From the NCBI RefSeq assembly GCF_000308475.2, contig NZ_BAFT02000081.1:1-64000 (forward strand): DNA of 64,000 nt, read 5' to 3'. This DNA comes from Nocardia brasiliensis NBRC 14402 (GTDB lineage: Bacteria > Actinomycetota > Actinomycetes > Mycobacteriales > Mycobacteriaceae). Positions 53,718 to 62,531 of this stretch are shown piece after piece (position 1 is the stretch's first letter; each line of letters starts with the position of its first letter). The notes below the pieces were generated by a model. It searched no databases and was not told the origin of the DNA. It saw only the letters and a program-made list of their open reading frames with translations. The position numbers and the translations under genes were made by a program.

Positions 53718-54590
53718 ATGGCCACCGTCGACGTTCTCGATTCGTTCATCTCCTACCGCGAGGCCGGCACCGGTTCGGTGCCGGTCGTCTTCCTGCACGG
53801 CAATCCCACCTCGTCGTACCTGTGGCGGAACGTGATTCCGCACGTCGGCGACCAGACCCGGACGCTGGCACCCGATCTCATCGGCATGGGTGCCTCCGGT
53901 AAGCCGGACATCGGTTACCGGTTCGTCGAGCACGCGCGCTACCTCGAGGCCTGGTTCGACGCGCTGGGCCTGGACCAGGTGGTGCTCGTCGGCCACGACT
54001 GGGGCGGTGCGCTCGGTTTGGACTGGGCCGCACGTCATCCCGGCCGGGTGCGCGGCGTCGCCGTGCTCGAGACCTTCCTGCGGCCGCTGCGCTGGTCCGA
54101 TCTGCCCCCGCGGGGTGCGGAGATCTTCCGCGCCTACCGTGGGCCGGAGGGGGAGCGAATGGTGCTGGCGGAGAACATGTTCATCGAGTTCAACCTGCCG
54201 AATCAGGCGCCGAGCCTGACCCCTGAGGACCACGACGTGTACCGCGCGCCGTACCCGACGCCCGAATCGCGCAGGCCGCTGCTGGCCTGGCCGCGGGAGC
54301 TGCCGCTGGACGGCGAACCCGCCGACGTGGTGGCGATCATCGAAAGTTACGGCCGCTGGGCGGCCGCGTCGCCCGAGGTGCCCAAGCTGATCATGGGCCT
54401 GGCGAACGGATCGGGCCTCGGCTCGCCCGAGGTGGTCGACTGGGCCGCGACCACCTTCGCGAATGCGGAGACCGCGGTGATTCCCCCGGCCGGGCATCAC
54501 GCGCCGGAGGATCGCCCGGACGAGATCGGGGCCGCGATCGCCGCCTGGCTGCGCCGCCACGCGCTGGTCGGCACGGCCGAGATCGCCTGA
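53718..54590 (+). CDS. Haloalkane dehalogenase
   Basis: A 290-aa alpha/beta hydrolase cutting carbon-halogen bonds. Halide-binding Asn29 (HGNPTSSYLWRN) and Trp95, nucleophile Asp94 (GHDWGGALG), acid Glu118 (VLETF) and a His in GHHAPEDRP (260/261) match the DhaA/LinB pattern rather than epoxide hydrolases. Natural substrates of such enzymes in nocardiae are mostly unknown. GAAAGGA lies 6 bases before the ATG. Monocistronic. Confidence 0.9.
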   Translation: MATVDVLDSFISYREAGTGSVPVVFLHGNPTSSYLWRNVIPHVGDQTRTLAPDLIGMGASGKPDIGYRFVEHARYLEAWFDALGLDQVVLVGHDWGGALGLDWAARHPGRVRGVAVLETFLRPLRWSDLPPRGAEIFRAYRGPEGERMVLAENMFIEFNLPNQAPSLTPEDHDVYRAPYPTPESRRPLLAWPRELPLDGEPADVVAIIESYGRWAAASPEVPKLIMGLANGSGLGSPEVVDWAATTFANAETAVIPPAGHHAPEDRPDEIGAAIAAWLRRHALVGTAEIA

Positions 54591-54674
54591 ATCGCCGGGC
54601 AGGTGGGTCTGCTCGGTCCCGCGGCCGGACGGGCAACGCTTGCGCAACCGCGCCGGTCATCGAAGGATGGCCGG

Positions 54675-55538
54675 ATGGGTGTGCAGGAGCAGTCACAAGA
54701 CGGTACGCGGGCCGCGGAGCAGGAACTGGTCGAGCGGGCCGTGGCCGGGGATCGGGACGCGATCACCGAAGTGGTGCGGTTGCTGCAGGATCCGCTGTAT
54801 CGGCTCGCGCTGCGCATGGTGGGGCGGCCCGCCGAGGCCGAGGATGCGACGCAGGAGATCCTGCTGCGCGTCCTCGGCAACCTCGCGACCTGGCGGGCCG
54901 AGGCGGGGCTGCGCACCTGGGCCTACCGGGTCGGGGTGAACTATCTGCTGAACCTGCGGCGCCGGACGCCGCAGGAGGCAGCGCAGTTGAGCCTGGACAC
55001 TTTTCGGGAGGGACTGGCCGACGGGCTGGCCGAGCAGGACTACCGCGGCCCGGAGGCGACGCTGCTGGTCACCGAGCTGCGGCTCAACTGCTCACAGGCC
55101 ATGCTGCAATGCCTGGCCAGGGACGAGCGGGTCGCCTTCGTCCTCGGTGACGTCTTCGAACTCGGCTCCGCGGAAGCCGCGTGGGTGCTCGACATCACCC
55201 CCGCCGCCTACCGAAAGCGCTTGGCGCGCGCCAAGAAACGCCTCGGCGCGTTTCTGTCCGCCAGCTGCGGCTGGGCCGATCCGGCGGCGTTCTGCCGATG
55301 CACGCGCCGGGTGGAACAGGCGGTGGCCCTGGGCCGGATCGACCCGAGCCGCCCGAACTTCGCCCGGCACCCGGTCACGCCCGGCGGCCGCACCGCAGAC
55401 CAGGCCGAACAACAGATGATCCAGCTGCACGACGCCGCGGCCGTGCTCCGAGCCCACCCGGACTACGCTGCGCCGCAGGCGAAGATGGACGTCATCGGCG
55501 AGCTGCTCCGGTCCGGGCGCTATTCGCTGCTGCAGTGA
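54675..55538 (+). CDS. ECF sigma factor with C-terminal extension
   Basis: A 287-aa protein. Regions 2 (LYRLALRMVGRPAEAEDATQEILLRVLGN, cited as residues 42-70) and 4 (DERVAFVLGDVFELGSAEAAWVLDI) are clear; a further 90 residues contain Cys-rich CGWADPAAFCRC and an RIDPSRPNF motif. This extension recurs in an actinobacterial ECF subgroup and may act as a built-in regulator since no anti-sigma gene is adjacent. AAGGA lies 6 bases before the ATG. Overlaps the convergent transporter gene by 47 bases. Confidence 0.83.
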   Translation: MGVQEQSQDGTRAAEQELVERAVAGDRDAITEVVRLLQDPLYRLALRMVGRPAEAEDATQEILLRVLGNLATWRAEAGLRTWAYRVGVNYLLNLRRRTPQEAAQLSLDTFREGLADGLAEQDYRGPEATLLVTELRLNCSQAMLQCLARDERVAFVLGDVFELGSAEAAWVLDITPAAYRKRLARAKKRLGAFLSASCGWADPAAFCRCTRRVEQAVALGRIDPSRPNFARHPVTPGGRTADQAEQQMIQLHDAAAVLRAHPDYAAPQAKMDVIGELLRSGRYSLLQ

Positions 55539-56712
55539 GTACCGCCGGACGCAGCAGCGATCCGTCCAGCACGCCGCGGGCGGTGCGGGCCGCGACCACC
55601 GCCCACGCGGCGACCAGCACCAGGTACAGCAGCACCGCGACGACCGCGAAAAGGTCCGCGCCGGTGTGGCCGTAGAGCACGGTGCTGCCGGTGACGCAGG
55701 TGCCGAGCGGGAAGGTGAAGCCCCACCAGGTCAGGTTGAAGGTCAATGCGCCTGCGCGACAGGTCTTTACCGTCATCGCGAGCGCCAGGGTCAGCCAGAG
55801 CATCGCGAAACCCCAGACGGCGAGGCCGAAGATGACCGAGAACGCCAGCAGCCCTTTGGCGTAGAGGTCGGGCAGCGCAAGCGGGGCGGCGTCGGCGAGC
55901 AACCCTGCGGCGGTGACGGATTGGCCGAGCGGACCCAGCACGATCCACAGGGTGGGCACCATGCCCGCCGCGGGGATGCCGTGGTGTACCAGCCTGGACC
56001 AGATCATGGTGATGGTGACCAGGGCGGCGATCAGGCTCAGCCCGAACAGCGTCATGCAGACCAGGATCATGGTCAGCCGCGGCTGACCCGCGGGAGTGTG
56101 CGGGACGAGCAAGGCGCCCATCGCCGCCGACACCATGGGCGGTACCACGGGCATCAGCCACCCGCCGAACGCGGCGTCGGCCTCGACCCGGTGCCGAGTG
56201 AACATTCGATAGGGAATGGCCACGGCGGACAGCAGCCCGAGTGCGGTGCCCGCGATCCACAGCACCCAGTCGATCGCCAGCGCCGCGGGCAGCCCGATCA
56301 CGTCGCTGCCGAGCAGCAGGGTGCCGCCGCCGACGGTCAGCAGCGCCATCGGCGGCGCGCCGAAGAACTGCGACATCACCGGATGGTCGCGATGGTCGCG
56401 GGCGTTGTCGGGAAACCGCACCCGGTGGGCCAGCCATGCCACGCTCAACAGCACGAGTAGCGCGGCGGACAGCGCCCACACCACCGTCGCGGCACCCCGC
56501 AGGCCGGGAAAACGCAGCGGCGCCGTGGCCGCGGCGTTGGCGACGATGCCGGTCCCCATGACGGCGGCGAACCAGTTGGGTCCGAGTTGCCGTAGCGGGG
56601 ACGGCTTCCGGACGGACCGGCGCTGGTCGAGCTCGTCGACCACGTGCCGCGCGGCGGCGGGACGGACGGTCAGGGTGGCGGTCATGCCTCCAGACTGGTC
56701 GCCGGTTGTCAT
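55492..56712 (-). CDS. TehA/SLAC1-type voltage-dependent anion or sulfite exporter
   Basis: A 406-aa membrane protein with ten hydrophobic helices. GPNWFAAVMGTGIVANAA, PPMALLTVGG, and TFNLTWWGFTFPLGTCVTGS are typical of the TDT family (TehA, Ssu1, Mae1). Substrate could be sulfite, malate or chloride. Two starts are possible: ATG at 56712 (no ribosome site) or ATG at 56685 (GGAGG only one base away). A large upstream frame is antisense to the LysR gene and rejected. Divergent from that LysR gene. Confidence 0.83.
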   Translation of the reverse strand: MTTGDQSGGMTATLTVRPAAARHVVDELDQRRSVRKPSPLRQLGPNWFAAVMGTGIVANAAATAPLRFPGLRGAATVVWALSAALLVLLSVAWLAHRVRFPDNARDHRDHPVMSQFFGAPPMALLTVGGGTLLLGSDVIGLPAALAIDWVLWIAGTALGLLSAVAIPYRMFTRHRVEADAAFGGWLMPVVPPMVSAAMGALLVPHTPAGQPRLTMILVCMTLFGLSLIAALVTITMIWSRLVHHGIPAAGMVPTLWIVLGPLGQSVTAAGLLADAAPLALPDLYAKGLLAFSVIFGLAVWGFAMLWLTLALAMTVKTCRAGALTFNLTWWGFTFPLGTCVTGSTVLYGHTGADLFAVVAVLLYLVLVAAWAVVAARTARGVLDGSLLRPAVLTAAANSARTGAARR

Positions 56713-56732
56713 GTCAGGTAGCTGCTGTGTTC

Positions 56733-56749
56733 CTATGCATGCATAGACT
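56733..56749 (+). promoter_or_regulatory. LysR promoter with palindrome
   Basis: A perfect 14-bp palindrome, CTATGCATGCATAG (56733-56746), overlaps TAGACT (56744-56749), which ends 6 bases before the LysR ATG. It lies 21 bases upstream of the transporter start on the other strand, the usual arrangement for autoregulation plus control of a divergent target. Confidence 0.65.
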
Positions 56750-56755
56750 CGTTCT

Positions 56756-57664
56756 ATGCCCCTGTCCCCGCGCGTGCCCGACCTGGCCGCCCTCGACCTG
56801 CTGCTGTCGGTGATCGAGCTGGGCAGTCTCGGCCGCGCCGCGCAGCAGCACGGCATCAGCCAGCCGTCCGCGTCCTCGCGCATCCGGTATCTGGAGCAAC
56901 TGGTCGGGGTGCCCGTGCTGGAGCGCAGCACGCTCGGTTCCCGGCCCACCCCGGCCGGCTCGCTCATCGCGGAATGGGCCAGGGCCGTCGTGCGCGCGGC
57001 CGAGCAACTCGATGCCGGGATCGGCACGCTCCGCGCGGAACATGCGTCGCACCTGCGCGTGGCGGCGAGCCAGACCATCGCCGAATATCTGTTCCCCGGC
57101 TGGCTCATGCAACTGCGAGCCTGCGCGCCCGATACCGCCATCGCGCTCGAATCCGGCAACTCGGTCGAGGTCGCGCAGCAGGTGCTCGACAGCAGGGCGG
57201 CCATCGGATTCGTGGAGAGCCCACAGAGTTTCCGCGGTCTCGAGTCGCACGCGGTCGCGACCGACCGGCTCGTCGTGGTGGTCGCCCCCGCCCATCGCTG
57301 GGCCCGGCGCGGCGCGGTCGGTCTCACCGAACTCGCCGAAACCCCGCTGATCCAGCGGGAAGCGGGCTCGGGCACCCGAAACTGGTTCGAGCACGCGGTA
57401 ACTCGGCGCCTACCGGGATGGACACCGGGTGTCGCCTTGGAACTGTCGTCGACGACGGCCATCAAGACGGCCGTCGCCTCGGGTGCGGGCCCGGCGGTGC
57501 TCAGCTCACTGGCCGTCGCCGCCGAACTCGGCGCGGGCACCCTGGTCTCACCGACCGTCACCGACCTCGACCTGACCCGTACGCTGCGCGCGGTCTGGCC
57601 CACGGGCCATCGGCTCACCGGACCCGCACGCGAGCTCTACACGATCGCCCGCCGCAGCGGCTGA
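56756..57664 (+). CDS. LysR-family regulator of the divergent transporter
   Basis: A 302-aa LysR protein: HTH GSLGRAAQQHGISQPSASSR (about 23-42) and effector domain with RVAASQTIAEYLFPGWL, similar to CysB/Cbl-type regulators. Several CysB-like proteins respond to sulfur, which would fit a sulfite exporter, but this is inference. Leaderless ATG (TAGACT, 6 bases). Converges on the PhoU-like gene. Confidence 0.88.
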   Translation: MPLSPRVPDLAALDLLLSVIELGSLGRAAQQHGISQPSASSRIRYLEQLVGVPVLERSTLGSRPTPAGSLIAEWARAVVRAAEQLDAGIGTLRAEHASHLRVAASQTIAEYLFPGWLMQLRACAPDTAIALESGNSVEVAQQVLDSRAAIGFVESPQSFRGLESHAVATDRLVVVVAPAHRWARRGAVGLTELAETPLIQREAGSGTRNWFEHAVTRRLPGWTPGVALELSSTTAIKTAVASGAGPAVLSSLAVAAELGAGTLVSPTVTDLDLTRTLRAVWPTGHRLTGPARELYTIARRSG

Positions 57665-57682
57665 GCGCCGGTGCGCGGTAGC

Positions 57683-58366
57683 TCAGGCCGAGTCGGCGGG
57701 TTGGGCGGTCGGCGGCACGCCGGTGTCGAGAAAACGGATCAGCCGATCGATCCGGGCGGTGTGATCGACGCAGCGCTCGAGTTGGTTGGCGAGTAGCGCG
57801 AGGGTGATCGCCGAGGTGGTCGGCTGCGCCGACACCGGATCGGCCAGGGCCGTATGCAATTGCTGATGCAGTACTTCCATGGCCTGGCTGCCCGATTCCG
57901 GTTCGGTATCCGATTCCTGACGGCCGGTCGCAACGGCCGCACCGCTCGCCGCGGTGCGGGCGGCCGCGAGCCTGCCCATCGCGGCGAGAATGTCCAGCAC
58001 CGCTTGCGGCGCAACGTGTCCCGGATGGCTCTGATACACCTGATCGGCGACCTTGCTCACCAGGGTGCCGATGCCGGACAGTTCGGTCGCGATCTGAATG
58101 GCGGTGACCACGTGGCGCAGGTCGCGGGCGACCGGCGCCTGCAACGCGAGCAGCACGACGGTTCTCGCCTCACACGCGCCGTACATCCCCTGTAGTTGTT
58201 CGTCGAGTGCGAACACCTCGTAGGTCGCGGTGAGGTCCGCCCCGACGAGCGCGTCGGTCATCCGCTCGGTAGCGTCGTGCGTGAGGCGGCACATGAGCGT
58301 CAGATCATTGGTCAAAGCGACGAGCTCGCGAGTGAACTGGGTTCGCACGCGCAAATTCTCGCCCAT
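57683..58366 (-). CDS. PhoU-like phosphate-signalling protein
   Basis: A 227-aa helical protein with two PhoU repeats (MRVRTQF-type start, VGADLTATYEVFALDEQLQGMY, PVARDLRHVVTAIQIATELSGIG with the conserved metal-binding ARDLR region; second repeat less conserved, LANQLERCVDHTARI). PhoU relays phosphate status from PstSCAB to SenX3/RegX3 in mycobacteria. No pst genes adjoin. The ATG at 58366 gives the usual start; an upstream start adds six residues. Confidence 0.85.
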   Translation of the reverse strand: MGENLRVRTQFTRELVALTNDLTLMCRLTHDATERMTDALVGADLTATYEVFALDEQLQGMYGACEARTVVLLALQAPVARDLRHVVTAIQIATELSGIGTLVSKVADQVYQSHPGHVAPQAVLDILAAMGRLAAARTAASGAAVATGRQESDTEPESGSQAMEVLHQQLHTALADPVSAQPTTSAITLALLANQLERCVDHTARIDRLIRFLDTGVPPTAQPADSA

Positions 58367-58490
58367 ATCCGCGCCTCTGGGCACACGAATCCCCTGTCGG
58401 CCATGAATTGACCGCCTATATGATGCCGACTCGGTACCCGCGGGCCGCGAATACGCCCGAGTATTCGACGGCAGCTGGCAGGATTGAGCT

Positions 58491-59294
58491 GTGCAGCGCG
58501 ATGTGTCGGCTCATCTGGAGGTGGCGATCACCGCGCCGACGACCCTGGAATTCCAGATCGCCGCGGCCCGGCACCCGAATCTGGAGTTGAACGAATCGCT
58601 GGTGTTCGAGCTCGACGGCCGGTCGGTCACGCCGTGGGAGATTTTCGGGCCGCACGGCACCCGGATCCACAAATTCTCGGTCGGCCCGGGCACCCTGCGC
58701 GCCCATTACACCGCGACCGTGCTCGGAACCGCGCTGCCGGACAGTCCTTCCGATTACGATCTCGCGCTGTATCTGCGCCCCAGCCGCTTCGCCGAATCGG
58801 ACAAGCTGCTCGGCTTCGCCAATACCGAATTCGGTTCGGCCGCACCGAGCGCGCAACTGGCCGCCGAAGTGTCGGCGTGGGTCGGCCGGCGGATCCGCTA
58901 CGTCGCGGGCAGCAGCGACCCCATCGACGGTGCGGTGGAGACGCTGCTGTCCGGTGCCGGTGTGTGCCGAGATTTCGCGCATCTGGTCGTCGCGCTGTTG
59001 CGCGCGGTCAAGGTGCCTGCCCGGGTGGTGTCGGTCTACGCGCCGGGCTGTATGCCGATGGATTTCCACGCGGTCGCCGAGGCCTACGTCGACGGGACCT
59101 GGCGCGCCTTCGACGCCACCGGCCTGGCTCCGCGTTCCACGCTGGTGCGCATCGCCACCGGCCGCGACGCCTCCGACGTGGCCTTTCTCGACAATCACGG
59201 CGGCGAGATCGGGGTGAACAGCCTTCAGGTCAACGCGACCGTCGACGGCTTCCTCCCGTTCGACGACAACCTCACCCCGACCTCGGTCTGGTGA
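58491..59294 (+). CDS. Transglutaminase-like cysteine peptidase family protein
   Basis: A 267-aa protein with an N-terminal beta domain and a transglutaminase core: Cys159 (GVCRDFAHL), His193 (DFHAVAEAY) and Asp208 (FDATGLA). Such cytosolic proteins are common in actinobacteria; cross-linking or peptidase activity is not established. GTG start without a good ribosome site. Converges on the secreted propeller gene with 6 bases between stops. Confidence 0.87.
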   Translation: MQRDVSAHLEVAITAPTTLEFQIAAARHPNLELNESLVFELDGRSVTPWEIFGPHGTRIHKFSVGPGTLRAHYTATVLGTALPDSPSDYDLALYLRPSRFAESDKLLGFANTEFGSAAPSAQLAAEVSAWVGRRIRYVAGSSDPIDGAVETLLSGAGVCRDFAHLVVALLRAVKVPARVVSVYAPGCMPMDFHAVAEAYVDGTWRAFDATGLAPRSTLVRIATGRDASDVAFLDNHGGEIGVNSLQVNATVDGFLPFDDNLTPTSVW

Positions 59295-59300
59295 CCTCGC

Positions 59301-60446
59301 TCAGCTGACGTTCTTCAGGAACGACACGGCGTTCGCGCTGCCTGCCACCACGATGTCCAGCTTGCCGTCGCCGTCGTAGTCGGCGACCGCGGGTGTCTGC
59401 GGCTGTGACGTGACGTCGAATTCCCCGGTCTTGCTGATCGATCCGCCGGTGCCGGCGAAGATCACCATCTTCGAGTTGAGCACCGCCGACATCGCGGCGT
59501 CGAGCTTGCCGTCCTTGTCGAAGTCGGCGACCGCGATACTGGTCGGGCCGAGTCCCGAGAGCGCGACCCGGTCGGTCTTCTTGAATCCGCCCTGACCGTT
59601 CGACAGCAGCAGCGTGGTGCTGAACGAGAACGAGTCGGCCGAGATGACGTCGTCGATACCGTCGCCGTCGAAGTCGCCGGCCCGGACGTCCTCGGTGATG
59701 AGGCCGGACGTGCTCGCGTCGCGGCGGGCGAAGCTGCCGTCGCCGTTGCCGGTGAAGATCTGCACCTGCTGCAACACGGTGTTGTTGATCGCGATGTCTA
59801 TCTTGTTGTCCGAGTTGAACTTTCCGACGGTGAAGGCCGACGGGGTGCCCAGGACCGAGCTGGTCGATCCGCCGTCGAGGGTGCCGTCGCCCTTGCCGAT
59901 CCAGGTCTTCACGCCGGTGGGCACCAGGCTGAGCACGTCGGCCTTGCCGTCGCCGTTGGCGTCGGCGACGATCACTTCCTGTTGTGCGCCTTCGAGTGTC
60001 GTGTACTTCTCGGCGGCGGCGAAGGTGCCGTTGCCGTTGTTCAGGAAGGTCGCGATGGTCGTCCAGGCCTGCGCGACGACATCGGGTTTTCCGTCCCCGT
60101 TCAGGTCGCCCGCCGCCACCGCGCCGAATCCGAGGCCGACATCGCCCACCCTGGTGCCGCTGTTGAATTTGCCGTCCCCCTTGCCGGTCATCAGGATCGG
60201 GCCTGTTCCTTGGAAATCGGCCGCGACGATATCGGCTTTGCCGTCGCCGTTGAAGTCGGCCGTGACCGTGCCGATCGGCGAGGGACCCGGCCCCCATGAC
60301 GGAAACTGGCCGCCGGAAGGGGAATCCACCTTAGGTGCGAAGTTGATCGCTCCTGCGGCCTGGGCGGAAGCGGGAAAGGCTAGGCAGAGTGCTGCTGTGG
60401 CCGCGGCGATGACGACGCCGCGCGGACGGAGGGATGCAGTGGGCAT
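59301..60446 (-). CDS. Secreted FG-GAP/VCBS-repeat protein (predicted seven-bladed propeller)
   Basis: A 381-aa exported protein. Signal peptide to about SAQAAG (residue 31). Seven calcium-loop repeats of the DxNxDGxxD type follow: ADFNGDGKAD, GDLNGDGKPD, ADANGDGKAD, GKFNSDNKID, GDFDGDGIDD, ADFDKDGKLD and ADYDGDGKLD. This is the integrin-alpha-like propeller count; the fourth repeat (NSDNK) deviates. No enzymatic domain, so ligand or surface binding is likely. AGGA lies 6 bases before the ATG. Confidence 0.88.
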   Translation of the reverse strand: MPTASLRPRGVVIAAATAALCLAFPASAQAAGAINFAPKVDSPSGGQFPSWGPGPSPIGTVTADFNGDGKADIVAADFQGTGPILMTGKGDGKFNSGTRVGDVGLGFGAVAAGDLNGDGKPDVVAQAWTTIATFLNNGNGTFAAAEKYTTLEGAQQEVIVADANGDGKADVLSLVPTGVKTWIGKGDGTLDGGSTSSVLGTPSAFTVGKFNSDNKIDIAINNTVLQQVQIFTGNGDGSFARRDASTSGLITEDVRAGDFDGDGIDDVISADSFSFSTTLLLSNGQGGFKKTDRVALSGLGPTSIAVADFDKDGKLDAAMSAVLNSKMVIFAGTGGSISKTGEFDVTSQPQTPAVADYDGDGKLDIVVAGSANAVSFLKNVS

Positions 60447-60710
60447 GAGATGTCCTGGGGTGCTGAGAGTAATGCGGGGGACCAGGACTCTATGGCGCGT
60501 ATCACATTAGGAATGCAGCATTTTCGGCAATTCGTGGGATTGCCGGATCCGGGGGTCATCTTTTCCGGCACTGTGCCCAAAGCGCTCTTTGCGCAGTGCA
60601 CGACCCGCGGTCGCCGGATCGGACACCATGCCCAATCGCCATAGTGCGTTCGCACCCCGCCGGTGCTGCCGTCGTATGCCGACCGAGGACGATATGCAGC
60701 TAGCGCGGCG

Positions 60711-61778
60711 CTAGTCTTTGGCGCACTTCGACCAGAACTTGAACGGGCCCTGGATGTTCCAGGCGCTCTGCGCGCGGGCGACCGCTTTGTCCTGGGCTTC
60801 GTCGATGGTGACGCCCCAGTCCGAACCCCAGCCGTTGTTCTGGCCGAACGCGAACGCGACGCAGCCGTCCTTCGACCAGACCGGCTCCTGGCAAGTCGGG
60901 CCGCAGGCGAGTTGCGCCTTCGCGGACGCGGCTTCCTGGCTGAGTGTGCTTGTGGCCCAGTGCACCTCGCTGGACGCCTCGTTGTAGGTCGCGGCGATCC
61001 ACGTGGTCGTGGCCTTGGGAGTGGTGGTCGGCGGTGTGGTGGTCGCCGGCGGCACCTTGGCGCTGGGCCGGGTGCTCGGCGTCCCGGACGAGTCGATGGA
61101 ACCCGCGGCGGACTGGCTGGTGGTGGCGCTCGCGCTCCGCTCGTAGCGGTCTTGCTTCTCGTTGTTCTTCCACACCTTCAGTCCGATGATGCCGGCGATC
61201 ACGAGCACGGTGAACAGCACCGAACCGATTGCGGCAAGGATCTTTCCGCCGCCGCCGCCCGACCCGGAACCGCCGGGCCCGTACTGCGGGGGGTATTGGC
61301 CGGGCGGGGGACCAGGTGGGAACCCGCCCTGCTGCGGCGCGAACTGTTGCGGCGCTTGCTGATACTGCGGTTGTTGGTATTGCGGGGCTTGCTGCTGGTA
61401 CTGCGGCACCGACGGATACTGCTGTCCCGGCGGCCCGTAGGGCTGGCCGTACTGCGGCTGGCTCATCGGGTTGAGCAGGGTGGGATCCGCGGGCGGCACC
61501 TGCTGATAGGCGGGATCGGCCTGGCTGACGGGGTTCAGCAGGGTCGGATCCGACGGCGGCACCGGGCGGTAGCCGGGATCGGGCTGGCTCATCGGGTTGA
61601 GCAGCGTGGGATCGGCGGGTGGGACCTGCTGGTATCCCGGACCGGAGTGATGCGCCGGATTCAGCATCGTCGGATCCGAACGCTGCTGGTCGGGAGCCTG
61701 CTGTCCGCCCTCGGCCGGTTTCGGCTGAGCGTTCGGGTCGTAAGGCTGCCCGGGGTACTGGCCGGGTGGGTATGACAT
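60711..61778 (-). CDS. Membrane-anchored DUF4189 protein with repeat-rich arm
   Basis: A 355-aa protein in four parts: a Pro/Gln/Gly/Tyr-rich arm (1 to about 175) containing four 22-residue repeats built on DPTLLNP and QQVPP; a single membrane helix (ILAAIGSVLFTVLVIAGIIG, about 180-200); a Ser/Thr/Pro linker; and a C-terminal DUF4189 domain with Cys pairs (LACGPTCQEPVW, DGCVAF, KFWSKCAKD). The arm should be cytosolic and the DUF4189 part outside, like accessory domains of kinases. GGGAG lies 3 bases before the ATG. Confidence 0.82.
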   Translation of the reverse strand: MSYPPGQYPGQPYDPNAQPKPAEGGQQAPDQQRSDPTMLNPAHHSGPGYQQVPPADPTLLNPMSQPDPGYRPVPPSDPTLLNPVSQADPAYQQVPPADPTLLNPMSQPQYGQPYGPPGQQYPSVPQYQQQAPQYQQPQYQQAPQQFAPQQGGFPPGPPPGQYPPQYGPGGSGSGGGGGKILAAIGSVLFTVLVIAGIIGLKVWKNNEKQDRYERSASATTSQSAAGSIDSSGTPSTRPSAKVPPATTTPPTTTPKATTTWIAATYNEASSEVHWATSTLSQEAASAKAQLACGPTCQEPVWSKDGCVAFAFGQNNGWGSDWGVTIDEAQDKAVARAQSAWNIQGPFKFWSKCAKD

Positions 61779-62020
61779 GAGCTCCCGCTGCTGGTCGTCT
61801 CGATCAAGGCGGAGCCAGGGTATCGGCTCGCCGCCAGGGAATCTGCCCCCATCAATGGGGGCACGAATCATCAGGCCGAGCTGAAAGTACCTGCTGCCGA
61901 CCCGCGATGCGTAGACCTGGGATGAATGCGGGGATGGCGCGGAAGAAATCGGTGTCTGCCGATGTCATACCCTCCGGTGACCTGAGCAGGTCCCGCAGAC
62001 CGCACACGACTGGAGGGTGT

Positions 62021-62428
62021 ATGACGACGTACGAGATCCCGGAGAAGGCCCGCGACCTGCTGGAGCGCCCGATCTACGCGAGCCTGGGCACGACCCGGCC
62101 GGACGGCGCGCCGCAGGTGAACCCGATGTGGTTCGTGTGGGACGGCGAGTACATCTGGTTCACCCACACCAACTTTCGGCAGAAGTTCAAGAACCTGGCC
62201 CAGGAGCCGCGCGTCTCGATCTCGATCTTCGACCCCGACAATCCCTACCGCTACATCGAGGTGCGCGGCGTGGTCGACCATGTCGACGACGATCCCGAGG
62301 GCGCCCTCTACAGCCGCTTGGCCGAACGCTACGGCCGCGGCCCGGTGGTACCGCCGGACGCGAAGGACCGGGTGGCCATCGCGGTCCGGCCGACCGGCGC
62401 GAGCGGGTACGCCCTGCAGGACCACTGA
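62021..62428 (+). CDS. PPOX/F420-type split-barrel protein
   Basis: A 135-aa split beta-barrel flavin/F420-binding protein (YASLGTTRPDGAPQVNPMWFVWDG then GEYIWF, NLAQEPRVSISIFDPDNPYRYIEVRG). Mycobacterial relatives reduce substrates with F420H2 or bind F420; cofactor here is not certain. GGAGGG lies 3 bases before the ATG, which leaves out an unlikely upstream extension. Confidence 0.87.
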   Translation: MTTYEIPEKARDLLERPIYASLGTTRPDGAPQVNPMWFVWDGEYIWFTHTNFRQKFKNLAQEPRVSISIFDPDNPYRYIEVRGVVDHVDDDPEGALYSRLAERYGRGPVVPPDAKDRVAIAVRPTGASGYALQDH

Positions 62429-62531
62429 CCCGTACCCTCTCGGCCTCCGACGGGCCGGGAGGGCGTCCCGAAAACCGGCAAAACGCCCACCGATACCGCT
62501 CTGACCTGTGTGCGGATGGTTTGCTGGAACG

